Assembly: GCA_002441445.1 (NCBI GenBank)
Contig: DJWC01000158.1
Coordinates: 467 to 9,523, forward strand
Reading direction: 5' to 3'
Source: Pusillimonas sp. UBA6240
Lineage (GTDB): Bacteria; Pseudomonadota; Gammaproteobacteria; Burkholderiales; Burkholderiaceae_B
DNA: 9,057 nucleotides
The translations under genes were made by a program, and so were the position numbers. Within the stretch, counting starts at the first letter, position 1. Each line of letters starts with the position of its first letter. Positions 1 through 8,312 of the stretch are shown in pieces. The notes beneath the pieces are model-generated. The model had not been told where the DNA came from. It searched no databases and worked only from the letters and a program-made list of their open reading frames with translations.

Positions 1-834
1 CGCAAGGTCGAGGCGCGCAACTTCGATATCCGCAAGCAATTGCTGGAATACGACGACGTCGCCAACGATCAGCGCAAAGTGCTCTATGCGCAGCGCAACG
101 AGGTCCTGGAAACGGAAGACGTCTCCGAAACCATCCACAATCTGCGCGTGGCTGCGATCAGCGAACAGTTCCGGTCTTATATCCCGGAAGACTCCATGGA
201 AGAGCAATGGGATGTTCCGGGCTTGCAGGCCGCCCTGGAAGCCGAATGGCAGATTTCCATGCCTTTGGTGGACATGCTCGAAAAAGAGCCCAGCCTGACC
301 GACGATGATCTGCTGGAGCGCGTCATCGCCGAAGGCGAACGCCTGTACCAGGCCAAGGTGGATCTGGTCGGCAAGCAGGGCTGGGCGCCGTTCGAGCGTT
401 CGGTGCTGCTGCAATCCATCGATACCAACTGGCGCAGCCATTTGTCCGCGCTCGACCACTTGCGCCAAGGCATACATCTGCGCGGCTATGCACAGAAGGA
501 TCCCAAGCAGGAATACAAGCGCGAAGCTTTCGAGCTGTTTTCAGACATGCTGAACCGCATCCGCAACGAAGTGGTGCGCGTGCTGATGACGGTGCGCATA
601 CAGTCGGCCGAGCAGGTGGAAGTCGAAGAGGCGGAACCCAAGCTGGAGCATGTCACCTATCACCATTCCGATTATGATGCGGCGCTCAGCGGCGCGGACC
701 CCGGTCTGGATCAGGTGGCGACCCGGCAGCCCGCCGCGGCTCCCGCGGGCAGCGTGCCGAAGGTGGGCCGCAACGACCCGTGCCCTTGCGGCAGCGGCAA
801 GAAATACAAACACTGCCACGGCAGGCTGGCTTGA
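1..834 (+). CDS. secA: Preprotein translocase ATPase SecA, C-terminal part (5' end outside window)
   Basis: SecA is the cytoplasmic ATPase motor that drives unfolded preproteins through the SecYEG channel. The reading frame is open from base 1, so this is the last 277 residues of a protein usually near 900 residues. The visible part begins at the end of the second helicase-like domain with the typical RKVEARNFDIRKQLLEYDDV stretch. It continues through the helical wing and scaffold domains, including a LLQSIDTNWRSHL segment near residue 140 and a LRQGIHLRGYAQKDP segment near residue 155. After a poorly conserved Ala/Pro linker it ends in the zinc-binding tail: Cys261, Cys263, Cys272 and His273 of the fragment (CPCG...KHCHG). 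That tail binds SecB and phospholipid in the known family. The TGA stop is at 832-834. The gene faces the end of the catabolic operon, with 58 nt between the two stops. It looks intact as far as it is visible. Confidence 0.97.
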   Translation, partial: RKVEARNFDIRKQLLEYDDVANDQRKVLYAQRNEVLETEDVSETIHNLRVAAISEQFRSYIPEDSMEEQWDVPGLQAALEAEWQISMPLVDMLEKEPSLTDDDLLERVIAEGERLYQAKVDLVGKQGWAPFERSVLLQSIDTNWRSHLSALDHLRQGIHLRGYAQKDPKQEYKREAFELFSDMLNRIRNEVVRVLMTVRIQSAEQVEVEEAEPKLEHVTYHHSDYDAALSGADPGLDQVATRQPAAAPAGSVPKVGRNDPCPCGSGKKYKHCHGRLA

Positions 835-843
835 AATAGTCTT

Positions 844-870
844 GGCGCCGGCGGCCTTGGGCCGGGCGCC
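844..870. terminator. GC-rich hairpin between convergent secA and FAH-family gene
   Basis: GGCGCC at 844-849 pairs with GGCGCC at 865-870, and CGGCC at 852-856 pairs with GGCCG at 860-864. The loop is TTG and GG at 850-851 bulges out, giving an 11-bp, almost all-GC stem. It lies in the 58-nt spacer between two converging stop codons, where a shared terminator is expected. There is no T-run directly after the stem on either strand. The nearest on the + strand is a short TTTTCTT at 888-894, 17 nt on. An alternative pairing of 850-855 with 872-877 is possible. Termination is therefore inferred from position and stem strength, not from a textbook intrinsic terminator. Confidence 0.45.
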
Positions 871-892
871 TGCCGCCATGCCGGGGATTTTC

Positions 893-1885
893 TTAAATGG
901 CCTTTACCTGAACGAATGAATGGGGCGACTGCGTCGCAATCGGATTGCGCAGTGGCCGGCCAAAACCGGCGAGTTCGATTTCGAAGCGGTCTCCGGGACG
1001 GGTGGCGATGCCGTCGGCGAAACTCAATGTGGCGGTGCCGAAGAAGTGCGCATGGATATCGCCGGGCCTACGGAAACCGGGGTATTTGAAGTGGTGGTGC
1101 TCCAGATTGGCCAGGGAGTGCGCCATGTTGGCCTCGCCGGTCAGGAACGGTTTGGCCCAGAGCTTCTTGCCGTCGCGGATGATGCGCGATTCGCCTTCCA
1201 GGTGGCTGGACAGCTCGCCCACATAAATTTCAGGGCCGAAGCTGCAGGCGCGCAGTTTGGAGTGGGCCAGCCACAGGTAGTTGAACCGTTCGGTGACGTG
1301 ATCGGAGAATTCATTGCCGACCGCGAAACCGATCCGAACCGGCTGGCCCGTAGGGGCGATGATGTATAGGCCCACCAGCTCGGGCTCTTCGCCCGCGTCC
1401 TGAGCGAAACCGGGGTAGGGGATATCTTGCTCGGGGGGCACGACGATGGAGCCGTCGCCTTTATAGAACCATTCGGGCTGCACCCCTTCGGCGCCGGGGG
1501 CGGGCTTGCCGCCTTCCAGGCCCATTTTGAACATCCGCATCGAGTCGGTCAGGTTTTCTTCGCTCGTGTCGAGTTTGACGTGCATGGCATCGCGCGTGTC
1601 GGCGCTGCCCAGGTGGGTGAGGCCCGTGCCGCTGACCAGGCAATGGGCTGGATCGGGATGGGTCAGGGGGGGCAGCAGGCGTTTGGAGGCGATCAGGTCC
1701 TGGTAGGACAAGACTTCCTCGCCCAGATTCTGCTGGATCAGTGAGGCCAGGGAAATATCATGCTGGATGGCGCCGAGCGCCAGCGCATAGACGCCGCCCA
1801 CCGCATCGATGACGCTCACGCGATCGCTGTCGTCGACCAGACCCGCCTTGACGCCGTCGTTGTGCTGAAATTGAATCAATCGCAT
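893..1885 (-). CDS. araD1: FAH-fold enzyme of the AraD1/GguC family (probable 2-keto-3-deoxy sugar-acid dehydratase or hydrolase)
   Basis: This 330-residue protein has the fumarylacetoacetate-hydrolase fold. The LVSGTGLTHLGSADTRDAMH stretch (about 83-102), the KMGLEGGKPAPG and EWFYKGDGSIVVPPEQ blocks (120-153) and the LWLAHSKLRACSFGPEI block (204-220) are what I recall as typical of the AraD1/GguC branch. Probable metal ligands are Glu167 and Glu169 (EEPE) and Asp195 in GNEFSDH. Members of this branch have been linked to L-arabinose breakdown, dehydrating 2-keto-3-deoxy-L-arabinonate to 2-oxoglutarate semialdehyde. Other FAH-fold enzymes hydrolyse 2,4-diketo-3-deoxy sugar acids, so the exact reaction here is inferred. 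The start is an ATG with a strong AGGAG five bases upstream. The gene is last in the six-gene unit, 11 nt after the dehydratase gene, so this enzyme probably acts on the dehydratase product. It ends with TAA at 893-895, facing secA. Confidence 0.88.
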   Translation of the reverse strand: MRLIQFQHNDGVKAGLVDDSDRVSVIDAVGGVYALALGAIQHDISLASLIQQNLGEEVLSYQDLIASKRLLPPLTHPDPAHCLVSGTGLTHLGSADTRDAMHVKLDTSEENLTDSMRMFKMGLEGGKPAPGAEGVQPEWFYKGDGSIVVPPEQDIPYPGFAQDAGEEPELVGLYIIAPTGQPVRIGFAVGNEFSDHVTERFNYLWLAHSKLRACSFGPEIYVGELSSHLEGESRIIRDGKKLWAKPFLTGEANMAHSLANLEHHHFKYPGFRRPGDIHAHFFGTATLSFADGIATRPGDRFEIELAGFGRPLRNPIATQSPHSFVQVKAI

Positions 1886-1890
1886 ATCGT

Positions 1891-1895
1891 CTCCT
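1891..1895 (-). promoter_or_regulatory. Ribosome binding site of the FAH-family gene
   Basis: AGGAG on the minus strand, five bases before the ATG at 1885-1883. It sits in the 11-nt gap just after the TAA stop of the dehydratase gene, so the two genes are probably translated together from one mRNA. It supports the chosen start. Confidence 0.7.
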
Positions 1896-1896
1896 C

Positions 1897-3069
1897 TTAT
1901 TCAATGATGTTGAACTGGTCCAGATATTTGGCGGACAGCGTCAGGCCCAGGCCGGGCTTGTGGTCGTCGAGCTGGAGATAGCCGTTTTCCGGCGCGGGGT
2001 CGCCCTCGAAGATGTAGTAGAACAGTTCGTTGCCCACTTCCACGTCATGCACCGGAAAGAACTCCGACATGGGCGAGGCGAGCGTGGACATGGTCAGATG
2101 ATAGTTGTGCATCTGGCCGGCATGGGGGATGACCGGCACGCTGTAGGCCTCGGCTAGCGCATTGACCTTGTGGGCCGCGGTGATGCCGCCCACGCGGTTG
2201 GTGTCGTACTGAATGACCGACACCGCGCGTTTGTCGAGCAGTTGGCGAAAGCCATGGCTGGTGAATTCGTGTTCGCCGCCTGAAATGGGAATGCTGGTGA
2301 GTTGGTTCAGTTCCGCGTACCCATCGATGTCGTCGGCGATGACGGGCTCTTCCAGCCAGCGCGGCTCGAAGCGTTCGAGTTTGGGAAGAATGCGCTTGGC
2401 GTACTCCAGATTCCAGCCCATGTAGCATTCAAGCATCAGGTCGACGTCGTAGCCGATGACTTCGCGCACGGCCTCGACGCTGTCGAGGTTCTTGCGCACG
2501 CCGGCGGGGCCATCCTTGGGGCCGTAGCCGAAGCGCATCTTCATGGCGGTAAAACCTTGATCCAGGTACGACTGCGCTTCGCGCTGCATTTCCTTCAGAT
2601 CGCTGCGATACAGTTTCGAGGCGTAGCAGGGAATCTTTTCCTTCGTGCGCCCGCCCAGAAGTTTGAACACCGGACGCCCCGTGGCTTTGCCCATCAGGTC
2701 CCACAGGGCGATGTCGACGGCGGAGATGGCCGCCATGGCCACACCCTTGCGGCCCCACGCCAGCGTCGAACGGTACATGCGCTGCCACAAGTATTCGTAG
2801 TCGAAGGGGTCGTGGCCGATGACCAGCGGCATCAGGTATTGGTCGATGACCTGCTTGGCGATGCGCGGCGCGAGCGCCACGTTGCCGATGCCCACATGGC
2901 CGTCATCGGTTTCTACTTCGACCACGGTCCAGCCGTGGAAGCGGAACGATCCCATGGAATCGCCGCGGTCCCACAGTTGATCCATGGCATTGGCGCAGAA
3001 ATTCGCTTGCGGGGGAACGGTTTTGCCTTTCCATTCAAAAACGCGCGCGCGTACGTTGGTAATTTTCAC
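1897..3069 (-). CDS. Enolase-superfamily (mandelate racemase subgroup) sugar-acid dehydratase, L-rhamnonate dehydratase-like
   Basis: This 390-residue protein has an N-terminal capping domain (about 1-130) and a TIM barrel containing VDIALWDLMGKATGRPVFKLLGG at 118-140. Candidate Mg ligands are Glu214 in LMLECYMGW, Glu240 in WLEEP and Glu266 in ISGGEHE. The His-Asp catalytic dyad would be His316 (PHAGQMHNYH) and Asp289 (QYDTNRVGG), as in RhmD. RhmD-type enzymes abstract the C2 proton of an aldonate and eliminate water, giving a 2-keto-3-deoxy acid. The match to L-rhamnonate dehydratase is from memory of motif order. Related members act on other acids such as L-lyxonate or L-mannonate, so the substrate is not fixed. 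The first ligand is Glu where RhmD and mandelate racemase have Asp. The start is GTG with GGAG six bases upstream, in a 25-nt gap after pdxA2. The stop is TAA, 11 nt before the FAH-fold gene. Confidence 0.9.
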   Translation of the reverse strand: MKITNVRARVFEWKGKTVPPQANFCANAMDQLWDRGDSMGSFRFHGWTVVEVETDDGHVGIGNVALAPRIAKQVIDQYLMPLVIGHDPFDYEYLWQRMYRSTLAWGRKGVAMAAISAVDIALWDLMGKATGRPVFKLLGGRTKEKIPCYASKLYRSDLKEMQREAQSYLDQGFTAMKMRFGYGPKDGPAGVRKNLDSVEAVREVIGYDVDLMLECYMGWNLEYAKRILPKLERFEPRWLEEPVIADDIDGYAELNQLTSIPISGGEHEFTSHGFRQLLDKRAVSVIQYDTNRVGGITAAHKVNALAEAYSVPVIPHAGQMHNYHLTMSTLASPMSEFFPVHDVEVGNELFYYIFEGDPAPENGYLQLDDHKPGLGLTLSAKYLDQFNIIE

Positions 3070-3075
3070 CTGGTG

Positions 3076-3079
3076 CTCC
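3076..3079 (-). promoter_or_regulatory. Ribosome binding site deciding a GTG start for the dehydratase gene
   Basis: GGAG on the minus strand, six bases before the GTG codon at 3069-3067. No ATG lies near the expected N-terminus (KITNVRARVFEW), so this site supports GTG as the true start. Confidence 0.6.
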
Positions 3080-3094
3080 GGGGTGTTAAGGGTT

Positions 3095-4129
<1,035 letters not shown>

Positions 4130-4151
4130 AGGGATCCGAGCGGATGGCGTG

Positions 4152-5651
4152 CTAGAAGGCAGCCGGCGTGCGCCGTTTGAACAGACGGCCGATCAGCGGC
4201 AGGCAGGCCATGGCCAGGCCGGCGGTGGTCAGTGTGCCGGCCAGGCCGTTGGACCAGAAGATGCCCAGATTGCCGCCCGAGAACAGCATGGACTGGCGGA
4301 ACGCGTCTTCGGCCTTGTCGCCCAGGACGGCGGCCAGGATGAGCGGAGCGATGGGATAGCCCAGTTTCTTGAATAGGTAGCCGTACAGGCCGAAGACCAG
4401 CATCAGGGCGACGTCGAACAGCGATTGATTGACGGCGTAGGCGCCGATGCTGCAGATGATCACGATGATAGGAGCGATGATCGAGAACGGGATGCGCAGG
4501 ATCGCGGCGAACAGAGGGATGGTCGCCAGGACGATGATCAGGCTGACCACGTTGCCCAGGTACATGCTGGCGATCAGGCCCCACACGAAATCTTTCTGCT
4601 CGAGGAACAGGGTCGGGCCGGGCTGCAATCCCCAGATCATGAAGCCGCCCAGCATGACGGCCGCCGTGGCCGACCCCGGGATGCCCAAGGTGAGCATGGG
4701 CAGTAAGGCGCTGGTGCCGGCCGAGTGGTCGGCGGTTTCGGGGGCGATCACGCCTTCGAGTTCGCCTTTGCCGAAGTTGTCGCCGTTCTTGGAGGTGCGC
4801 TTGGCGACGCTGTAGCTGAGGAAGGAGGCCGCGGTGGGGCCGCCGGGCGTGATCCCCATCCAGCAGCCGATGGCCACGCTGCGCAGCCACGTGGCCCAAT
4901 AGCGCGGCAGCTTCTTCCAGGTTTCCCAGATGATGCGGGGCGTCAGGCGGGTTTGTTCTCCCTTGAATACCAGTCCTTCTTCCACCGTGCACAGGATTTC
5001 GCCGATGCCGAACAGACCGATGACCGCAATCTCGAAGCTGATGCCGCGCAGCAACTCGGTAAAGCCGAAAGTCAGGCGCAAATTGCCCGAGACGGTGTCC
5101 ATGCCCACGGCGGCGATGGCGAAGCCTATCATCATCGAGGCGACGGTTTTGAGCGCGGGGGTTTTGGTCAGGCCGATGAAGCTGCCGAAAGCCAGCACGT
5201 ACACCGCGAAGAATTCGGGGGAGCTGAAGCTGAGCGCGAATTTGGCGATATAGCCCGACAGGAAGGTGATGAGCAGCACGCCGACCAGCGCGCCCAGCAG
5301 AGCGCTGGTGAAGGCGGTGGCCAGCGCCTCGCCGGCGCGGCCTTGGCGTGCCAAGGGGTAGCCGTCGAAGGTGGTGGCCACCGATGAGGGCTCGCCGGGG
5401 ATGTTGAAGATGACCGAGGTGACCGAGCCGCCGAACAGCGCACCCCAGTACATGCACGACAGCAGAATGATGGCCGAGACGGGCTCCATCGAGAAGGTGA
5501 TGGGCAGCAGCAGCGTGACCCCATTGGGCGCGCCCAGGCCGGGCAGCACGCCGACCAGTATGCCCAGCAGCACACCCACGACCATCAGCATGATGTGGTA
5601 CCACGACAGCACCACACCCATGCCGTGCATGAGCAGATCGAATTGTTCCAT
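4152..5651 (-). CDS. tctA: Tripartite tricarboxylate transporter large membrane subunit TctA
   Basis: This 499-residue, very hydrophobic inner-membrane protein of about a dozen predicted helices forms the transport channel of a TTT system. It works with TctB and the periplasmic TctC to import carboxylates using an ion gradient. Family motifs are clear: GVLPGLGAPNGVTLLLP (34-50), NIPGEPSSVATTFDGYPLA (83-101), GITPGGPTAASFLSYSVAKR (266-285), ETADHSAGTSALLPMLTLGIP (305-325) and GLQPGPTLF (341-349). The PGLG and TPGG segments mark two internally related halves. Length is normal for the family (about 500). The ATG lies 22 nt after the tctB stop and has no visible Shine-Dalgarno. The leader instead contains CCTCCTTTT, so translation probably depends on coupling to tctB. 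There is no nearby in-frame alternative start upstream. The cargo cannot be read from this sequence. The neighbouring enzymes suggest a sugar acid rather than citrate. Confidence 0.95.
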   Translation of the reverse strand: MEQFDLLMHGMGVVLSWYHIMLMVVGVLLGILVGVLPGLGAPNGVTLLLPITFSMEPVSAIILLSCMYWGALFGGSVTSVIFNIPGEPSSVATTFDGYPLARQGRAGEALATAFTSALLGALVGVLLITFLSGYIAKFALSFSSPEFFAVYVLAFGSFIGLTKTPALKTVASMMIGFAIAAVGMDTVSGNLRLTFGFTELLRGISFEIAVIGLFGIGEILCTVEEGLVFKGEQTRLTPRIIWETWKKLPRYWATWLRSVAIGCWMGITPGGPTAASFLSYSVAKRTSKNGDNFGKGELEGVIAPETADHSAGTSALLPMLTLGIPGSATAAVMLGGFMIWGLQPGPTLFLEQKDFVWGLIASMYLGNVVSLIIVLATIPLFAAILRIPFSIIAPIIVIICSIGAYAVNQSLFDVALMLVFGLYGYLFKKLGYPIAPLILAAVLGDKAEDAFRQSMLFSGGNLGIFWSNGLAGTLTTAGLAMACLPLIGRLFKRRTPAAF

Positions 5652-5673
5652 AGTGTGTTGCGCGAAAAGGAGG

Positions 5674-6198
5674 TTACAGAGTCAGCCAGCCGGCGAACGG
5701 TCCCGCGTAGAGCGGGACTTCGAACCAGACGGTGAAGATGAAATAGGCCGCGATCGGCACGCCGATCGAGACGGCCAGTATCTTTTTCAGGCTGTAGCGG
5801 CGTCCGTCTTCGGCCATGCGCCACATGAACCAGGCGATGAAGAGCGCCGAGGACACATACATGCCGGCGGCCGGCATGAGCGCGACGAAAACGCAAATGG
5901 GGATGAGCACAGCCAGGACTCGGCCCAACTGCGCTCTGGTGGTGAGATCGGCGGCCCCCTTGCGCCAATTGCGAAGGATGTTGAGGGCTGTGCCCAGGCT
6001 GGACAGGGCAAGCAGCAAGCCGATATAGAACGGGAAATAGCCAGCCTGAGGACCGGCGTCATCCCATCCTGTGCCTTGTTCCAGGCTGCCGATCATGACG
6101 ATGCCGCCCAGCACGATCAGCGACGCGGAGGTGAAGAGTCCACCGGCACGCAGCGAGAGGCCGCCGCTTTGACGTTCGGTTGCTGTTTCCTTGCTCAC
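5674..6198 (-). CDS. tctB: Tripartite tricarboxylate transporter small membrane subunit TctB
   Basis: This 174-residue protein has four predicted transmembrane segments, at about 20-38, 53-75, 92-130 (a pair) and 141-162. It has the small-subunit motif GPQAGYFPFYIGLLLAL (49-65) and a charged linker (RNWRKGAADL) between helices 2 and 3. TctB is a poorly conserved but required partner of TctA in the inner membrane. The start codon is GTG at 6198-6196. AGGA nine bases upstream and GGA three bases upstream are possible ribosome binding sites, neither strong. The gene lies 33 nt after tctC and 22 nt before tctA, the usual tctCBA order. The stop is TAA at 5676-5674. Confidence 0.92.
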   Translation of the reverse strand: MSKETATERQSGGLSLRAGGLFTSASLIVLGGIVMIGSLEQGTGWDDAGPQAGYFPFYIGLLLALSSLGTALNILRNWRKGAADLTTRAQLGRVLAVLIPICVFVALMPAAGMYVSSALFIAWFMWRMAEDGRRYSLKKILAVSIGVPIAAYFIFTVWFEVPLYAGPFAGWLTL

Positions 6199-6231
6199 GA
6201 TTCCAGTTCCTGCGCGGTTATGAAGGGTGCG

Positions 6232-7251
6232 TCAATCGCGCAACCAGCCTGCTGCTTTAAAGATTTCCTGCGATTGCCTGTAGTCGTGCTCGATATACTG
6301 CTTGAATGCGTCGCCCGACAGGAAGCTGGGCACCAGGGCGCCGCGTTCGAGGTATTCCTTGAACTCGGGCGTATCCGTGACTTTCTTCAAGAGGTCGACA
6401 TAGAACTGGCGCTGCGCGTCAGTCACGCCCCCCGGCATGAAGACAGTGCGCGGGAAGCGAAACTCGCTGATCTTCATGCCTTGCGATACGCAGGTGGGCA
6501 CGTCGGACCAGGCTTGCGTATCGGTAACCTTCTTGGTGTAGACCATGGGCTCCTTGCTGAACACGCACATGGGCCGCACTTGGCCGGCGCGCCACTGGGA
6601 CAGGCTTTCCGACGGGTTGTTGGTGTTCGAGGCGATGTGGCCGCCGGCCAGTTGGGTCGATGCTTCGCCGCCGCTCTTGAAGGGCACGTAGGTGAACTTG
6701 GTGCCCTCGTTCTTGTTGATCAGCATGGTGAGGGTCTGGTCCACGTCTTTGGACTGGCTGCCGCCCATGATGTACTTGGAAGGATCCTTCCTGGCGGCGT
6801 CGATGTATTCCTTGGCCGTCTTGAACGGGTTGTTCGCGGTCACCCAGAGAATGAAATCGTCTTGCGCGACGCTGGCTACGGGGGTCAGATCCGTCCATTT
6901 ATATCCCAGCTTGGCCACCATGGGCAGCAGATAGGCGTTGTTGGTGCCGACGATGATCTTGTGGGGGTCGCCCTTGGCCAGCTTGACGTCGAGGAACCCT
7001 TCGGCCCCATTGCCCCCGCCCTTGTTCACCACCACGGTGTTGGCATCCATGAGCTTGTGCTTGGTGATAATGGACTGGATCAACCGGGCGAGCTGATCGG
7101 TGCCGCCGCCCGGGCCGGCCGCCACGATGATTTCGACGTTTTTCGCGGGCTTCCAGGTGTCGGCGGCCATGGTTTGAAATGAGAGCAAAGCGGCGGCAAG
7201 GCCGGCGCACAGTGCGCCGAGGCGCAGAAAATTGCGGGGCGGGTTAAGCAT
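6232..7251 (-). CDS. tctC: Periplasmic solute-binding protein of a TTT transporter (Bug family, TctC)
   Basis: This 339-residue Bug-family receptor is the extracytoplasmic component that binds the substrate and presents it to TctAB. The N-terminus is a signal peptide: a basic start (NPPRNFLR), a hydrophobic core (LGALCAGLAAALLSF) and a likely cleavage near residues 29-31 (TMAA/D). The mature protein starts with the classic strand-loop VEIIVAAGPGGGTDQLAR (39-56), where Bug proteins hold ligand carboxylate through backbone amides. It continues with NKGGGNGAEG (76-85), DLTPVASV (121-128) and FKSGGEASTQLAGGHI (191-206). In that last motif AS replaces the VD often seen after GGH in other Bug proteins. 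The ATG has a strong AGGAG at 7261-7257. It is the first gene of the unit, starting 99 bp from the divergent LysR gene. Ligand identity is unknown. A sugar acid is inferred from the downstream enzymes. Confidence 0.95.
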   Translation of the reverse strand: MLNPPRNFLRLGALCAGLAAALLSFQTMAADTWKPAKNVEIIVAAGPGGGTDQLARLIQSIITKHKLMDANTVVVNKGGGNGAEGFLDVKLAKGDPHKIIVGTNNAYLLPMVAKLGYKWTDLTPVASVAQDDFILWVTANNPFKTAKEYIDAARKDPSKYIMGGSQSKDVDQTLTMLINKNEGTKFTYVPFKSGGEASTQLAGGHIASNTNNPSESLSQWRAGQVRPMCVFSKEPMVYTKKVTDTQAWSDVPTCVSQGMKISEFRFPRTVFMPGGVTDAQRQFYVDLLKKVTDTPEFKEYLERGALVPSFLSGDAFKQYIEHDYRQSQEIFKAAGWLRD

Positions 7252-7350
7252 GGAGTCTCCTGGCTTGTTGATGATCTAATTGGCTTAAGCAGTATGGGCA
7301 AAGATGTGATAGCTTAATAATGAAAAAATCAAATAGGGCGATAACTCAAA
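7252..7350. promoter_or_regulatory. Divergent promoter region between tctC and the LysR regulator, with repeated TGGCTT/GCTTAA elements
   Basis: This 99-bp AT-richer gap must hold promoters for both the catabolic unit (minus) and the regulator (plus). Three similar decamers occur on the + strand: TGGCTTGTTG at 7261, TGGCTTAAGC at 7281 and TAGCTTAATA at 7310. The first two are exactly 20 bp apart, about two helical turns. The middle one contains the perfect 8-bp palindrome GCTTAAGC (7283-7290). These are candidate LysR half-sites, inferred from position and repetition only. I could not fix convincing -35/-10 pairs. A weak -10-like CATACT for tctC lies on the minus strand at 7296-7291. The tctC ribosome binding site (AGGAG, 7261-7257) overlaps the edge of the first repeat. 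Confidence 0.55.
7257..7261 (-). promoter_or_regulatory. Ribosome binding site of tctC
   Basis: AGGAG on the minus strand, five bases before the ATG at 7251-7249. It is one of the two clearest Shine-Dalgarno sites of the unit, with that of the FAH-family gene. It agrees with high expression of a solute-binding protein. Confidence 0.7.
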
Positions 7351-8292
7351 GTGATACCCAACGCCGCCATACTATTCAATCGGCTGCGCATGCGCCAGCT
7401 GGGCTTGCTGCTGGCTATCCACGAGCATCATTCCTTGCGCAAGGCGGCCGAACAGATCGGTCTGACGCAGCCTGCCGCCACCAAGATGTTGCGCGAAATG
7501 GAAGAGGCCGTCGGGTTGCGGCTGTTCGATCGGTCCAGCCGAGGCATGGCCATGACCATCTACGGCGAAGTGCTGATGCGCTATGCGCAGGGGGTGTATG
7601 CCGATCTGGGCGGGGTGCGCGATGAATTGGTCGCCATCAAATCGGGCAATATCGGCAAGGTGCGCATCGGCGCCATCATGGCGCCGGCGCCGCAGTTGCT
7701 GACCGACACGCTGCTTCGCCTGAAGCGCCAGCATCCCCACCTGGTGCCCAATGTCCAGATCGACACCAGCGATATGCTCATCACCGCGCTGCTGCAAGAT
7801 CGGCTGGATGTGGCCATTGGCCGCGTTCCCGACAACTGGGACAGCCGCGAATTGGTTTTCGAGCCGCTCGGAGAAGAGGCTTTGTCCATCGTAGCCAATC
7901 CCGCCAATCCCGAGGTGCGCAATCGCAAGACCACTTTGCAAAGACTGGCGAAGTGCGCTTGGGTCTTGCAGGCGCATCCCAGCCCCATGCGCAAGGTCAT
8001 CGAACTGGTGTTCATGGAGGCAGGCATCGCGCTGCCCCTCAACATTCTCGAGACCTCTTCGATGCTGCTGACCTCTTCAGTGCTGCGGCAGTCCGACATG
8101 CTGGCCGTCATGCCCACGCTGGTGGCGCGCCATTATGAAGAGCGCAAGACGCTCAGTATCGTGCCGTGGCCGATCAAGCGCCGCCTAGCGCCGTTCGGCA
8201 TCATTACGCGCAAGGGGCGCGTACACAGCCCCGCCACGCAAGCCTTTATTCAGGAACTAAAGAATGGGGCCGCTTCGGTCGGTCAGGATTGA
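7351..8292 (+). CDS. LysR-type transcriptional regulator (GbpR-like), probable regulator of the divergent catabolic operon
   Basis: This 313-residue protein has an N-terminal winged helix-turn-helix (about 16-75), with SLRKAAEQIGLTQPAATKMLREME as the recognition region and VGLRLFDRSSRGM as the wing. A periplasmic-binding-protein-like effector domain follows from about residue 100 (GKVRIGAIMAPAPQLL, then DRLDVAIGRVPD near 150-161). The N-terminal MIPNAAILFNRLRMRQLGLL form and effector domain resemble the GbpR subgroup of sugar-utilisation regulators. That placement is from memory and moderately sure. The start is GTG at 7351: an in-frame TAA at 7342-7344 rules out a longer protein, and the next ATG at 7390 would cut into the first helix of the DNA-binding domain. 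The ribosome site is weak (GGG about 12 bases upstream). LysR proteins normally regulate the divergent gene and themselves, here with an acid-sugar inducer as the likely ligand. Confidence 0.93.
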   Translation: MIPNAAILFNRLRMRQLGLLLAIHEHHSLRKAAEQIGLTQPAATKMLREMEEAVGLRLFDRSSRGMAMTIYGEVLMRYAQGVYADLGGVRDELVAIKSGNIGKVRIGAIMAPAPQLLTDTLLRLKRQHPHLVPNVQIDTSDMLITALLQDRLDVAIGRVPDNWDSRELVFEPLGEEALSIVANPANPEVRNRKTTLQRLAKCAWVLQAHPSPMRKVIELVFMEAGIALPLNILETSSMLLTSSVLRQSDMLAVMPTLVARHYEERKTLSIVPWPIKRRLAPFGIITRKGRVHSPATQAFIQELKNGAASVGQD

Positions 8293-8312
8293 CGCCCTGC
8301 GCGACCCGAAGA

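Noticed and set aside
4134..4145. Small inverted repeat ATCCG-AG-CGGAT between tctA and pdxA2
   Set aside because: A five-base stem with a two-base centre is too short to call a terminator or operator. It sits inside an operon gap where termination is not expected.
5665..5674. AAAAGGAGGT on the + strand, a perfect ribosome binding sequence
   Set aside because: No start codon follows at a usable distance on the + strand, and the area is the tctB-tctA junction of the opposite strand. It is discussed only as an anti-Shine-Dalgarno-like stretch.
5371..7182. A 603-codon open frame on the + strand across tctA, tctB and tctC
   Set aside because: It is exactly antisense to three well-recognised genes. 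Its translation is rich in Gly, Ala, His, Asp and Arg with no recognisable domain. Such frames arise from GC-rich codon use.
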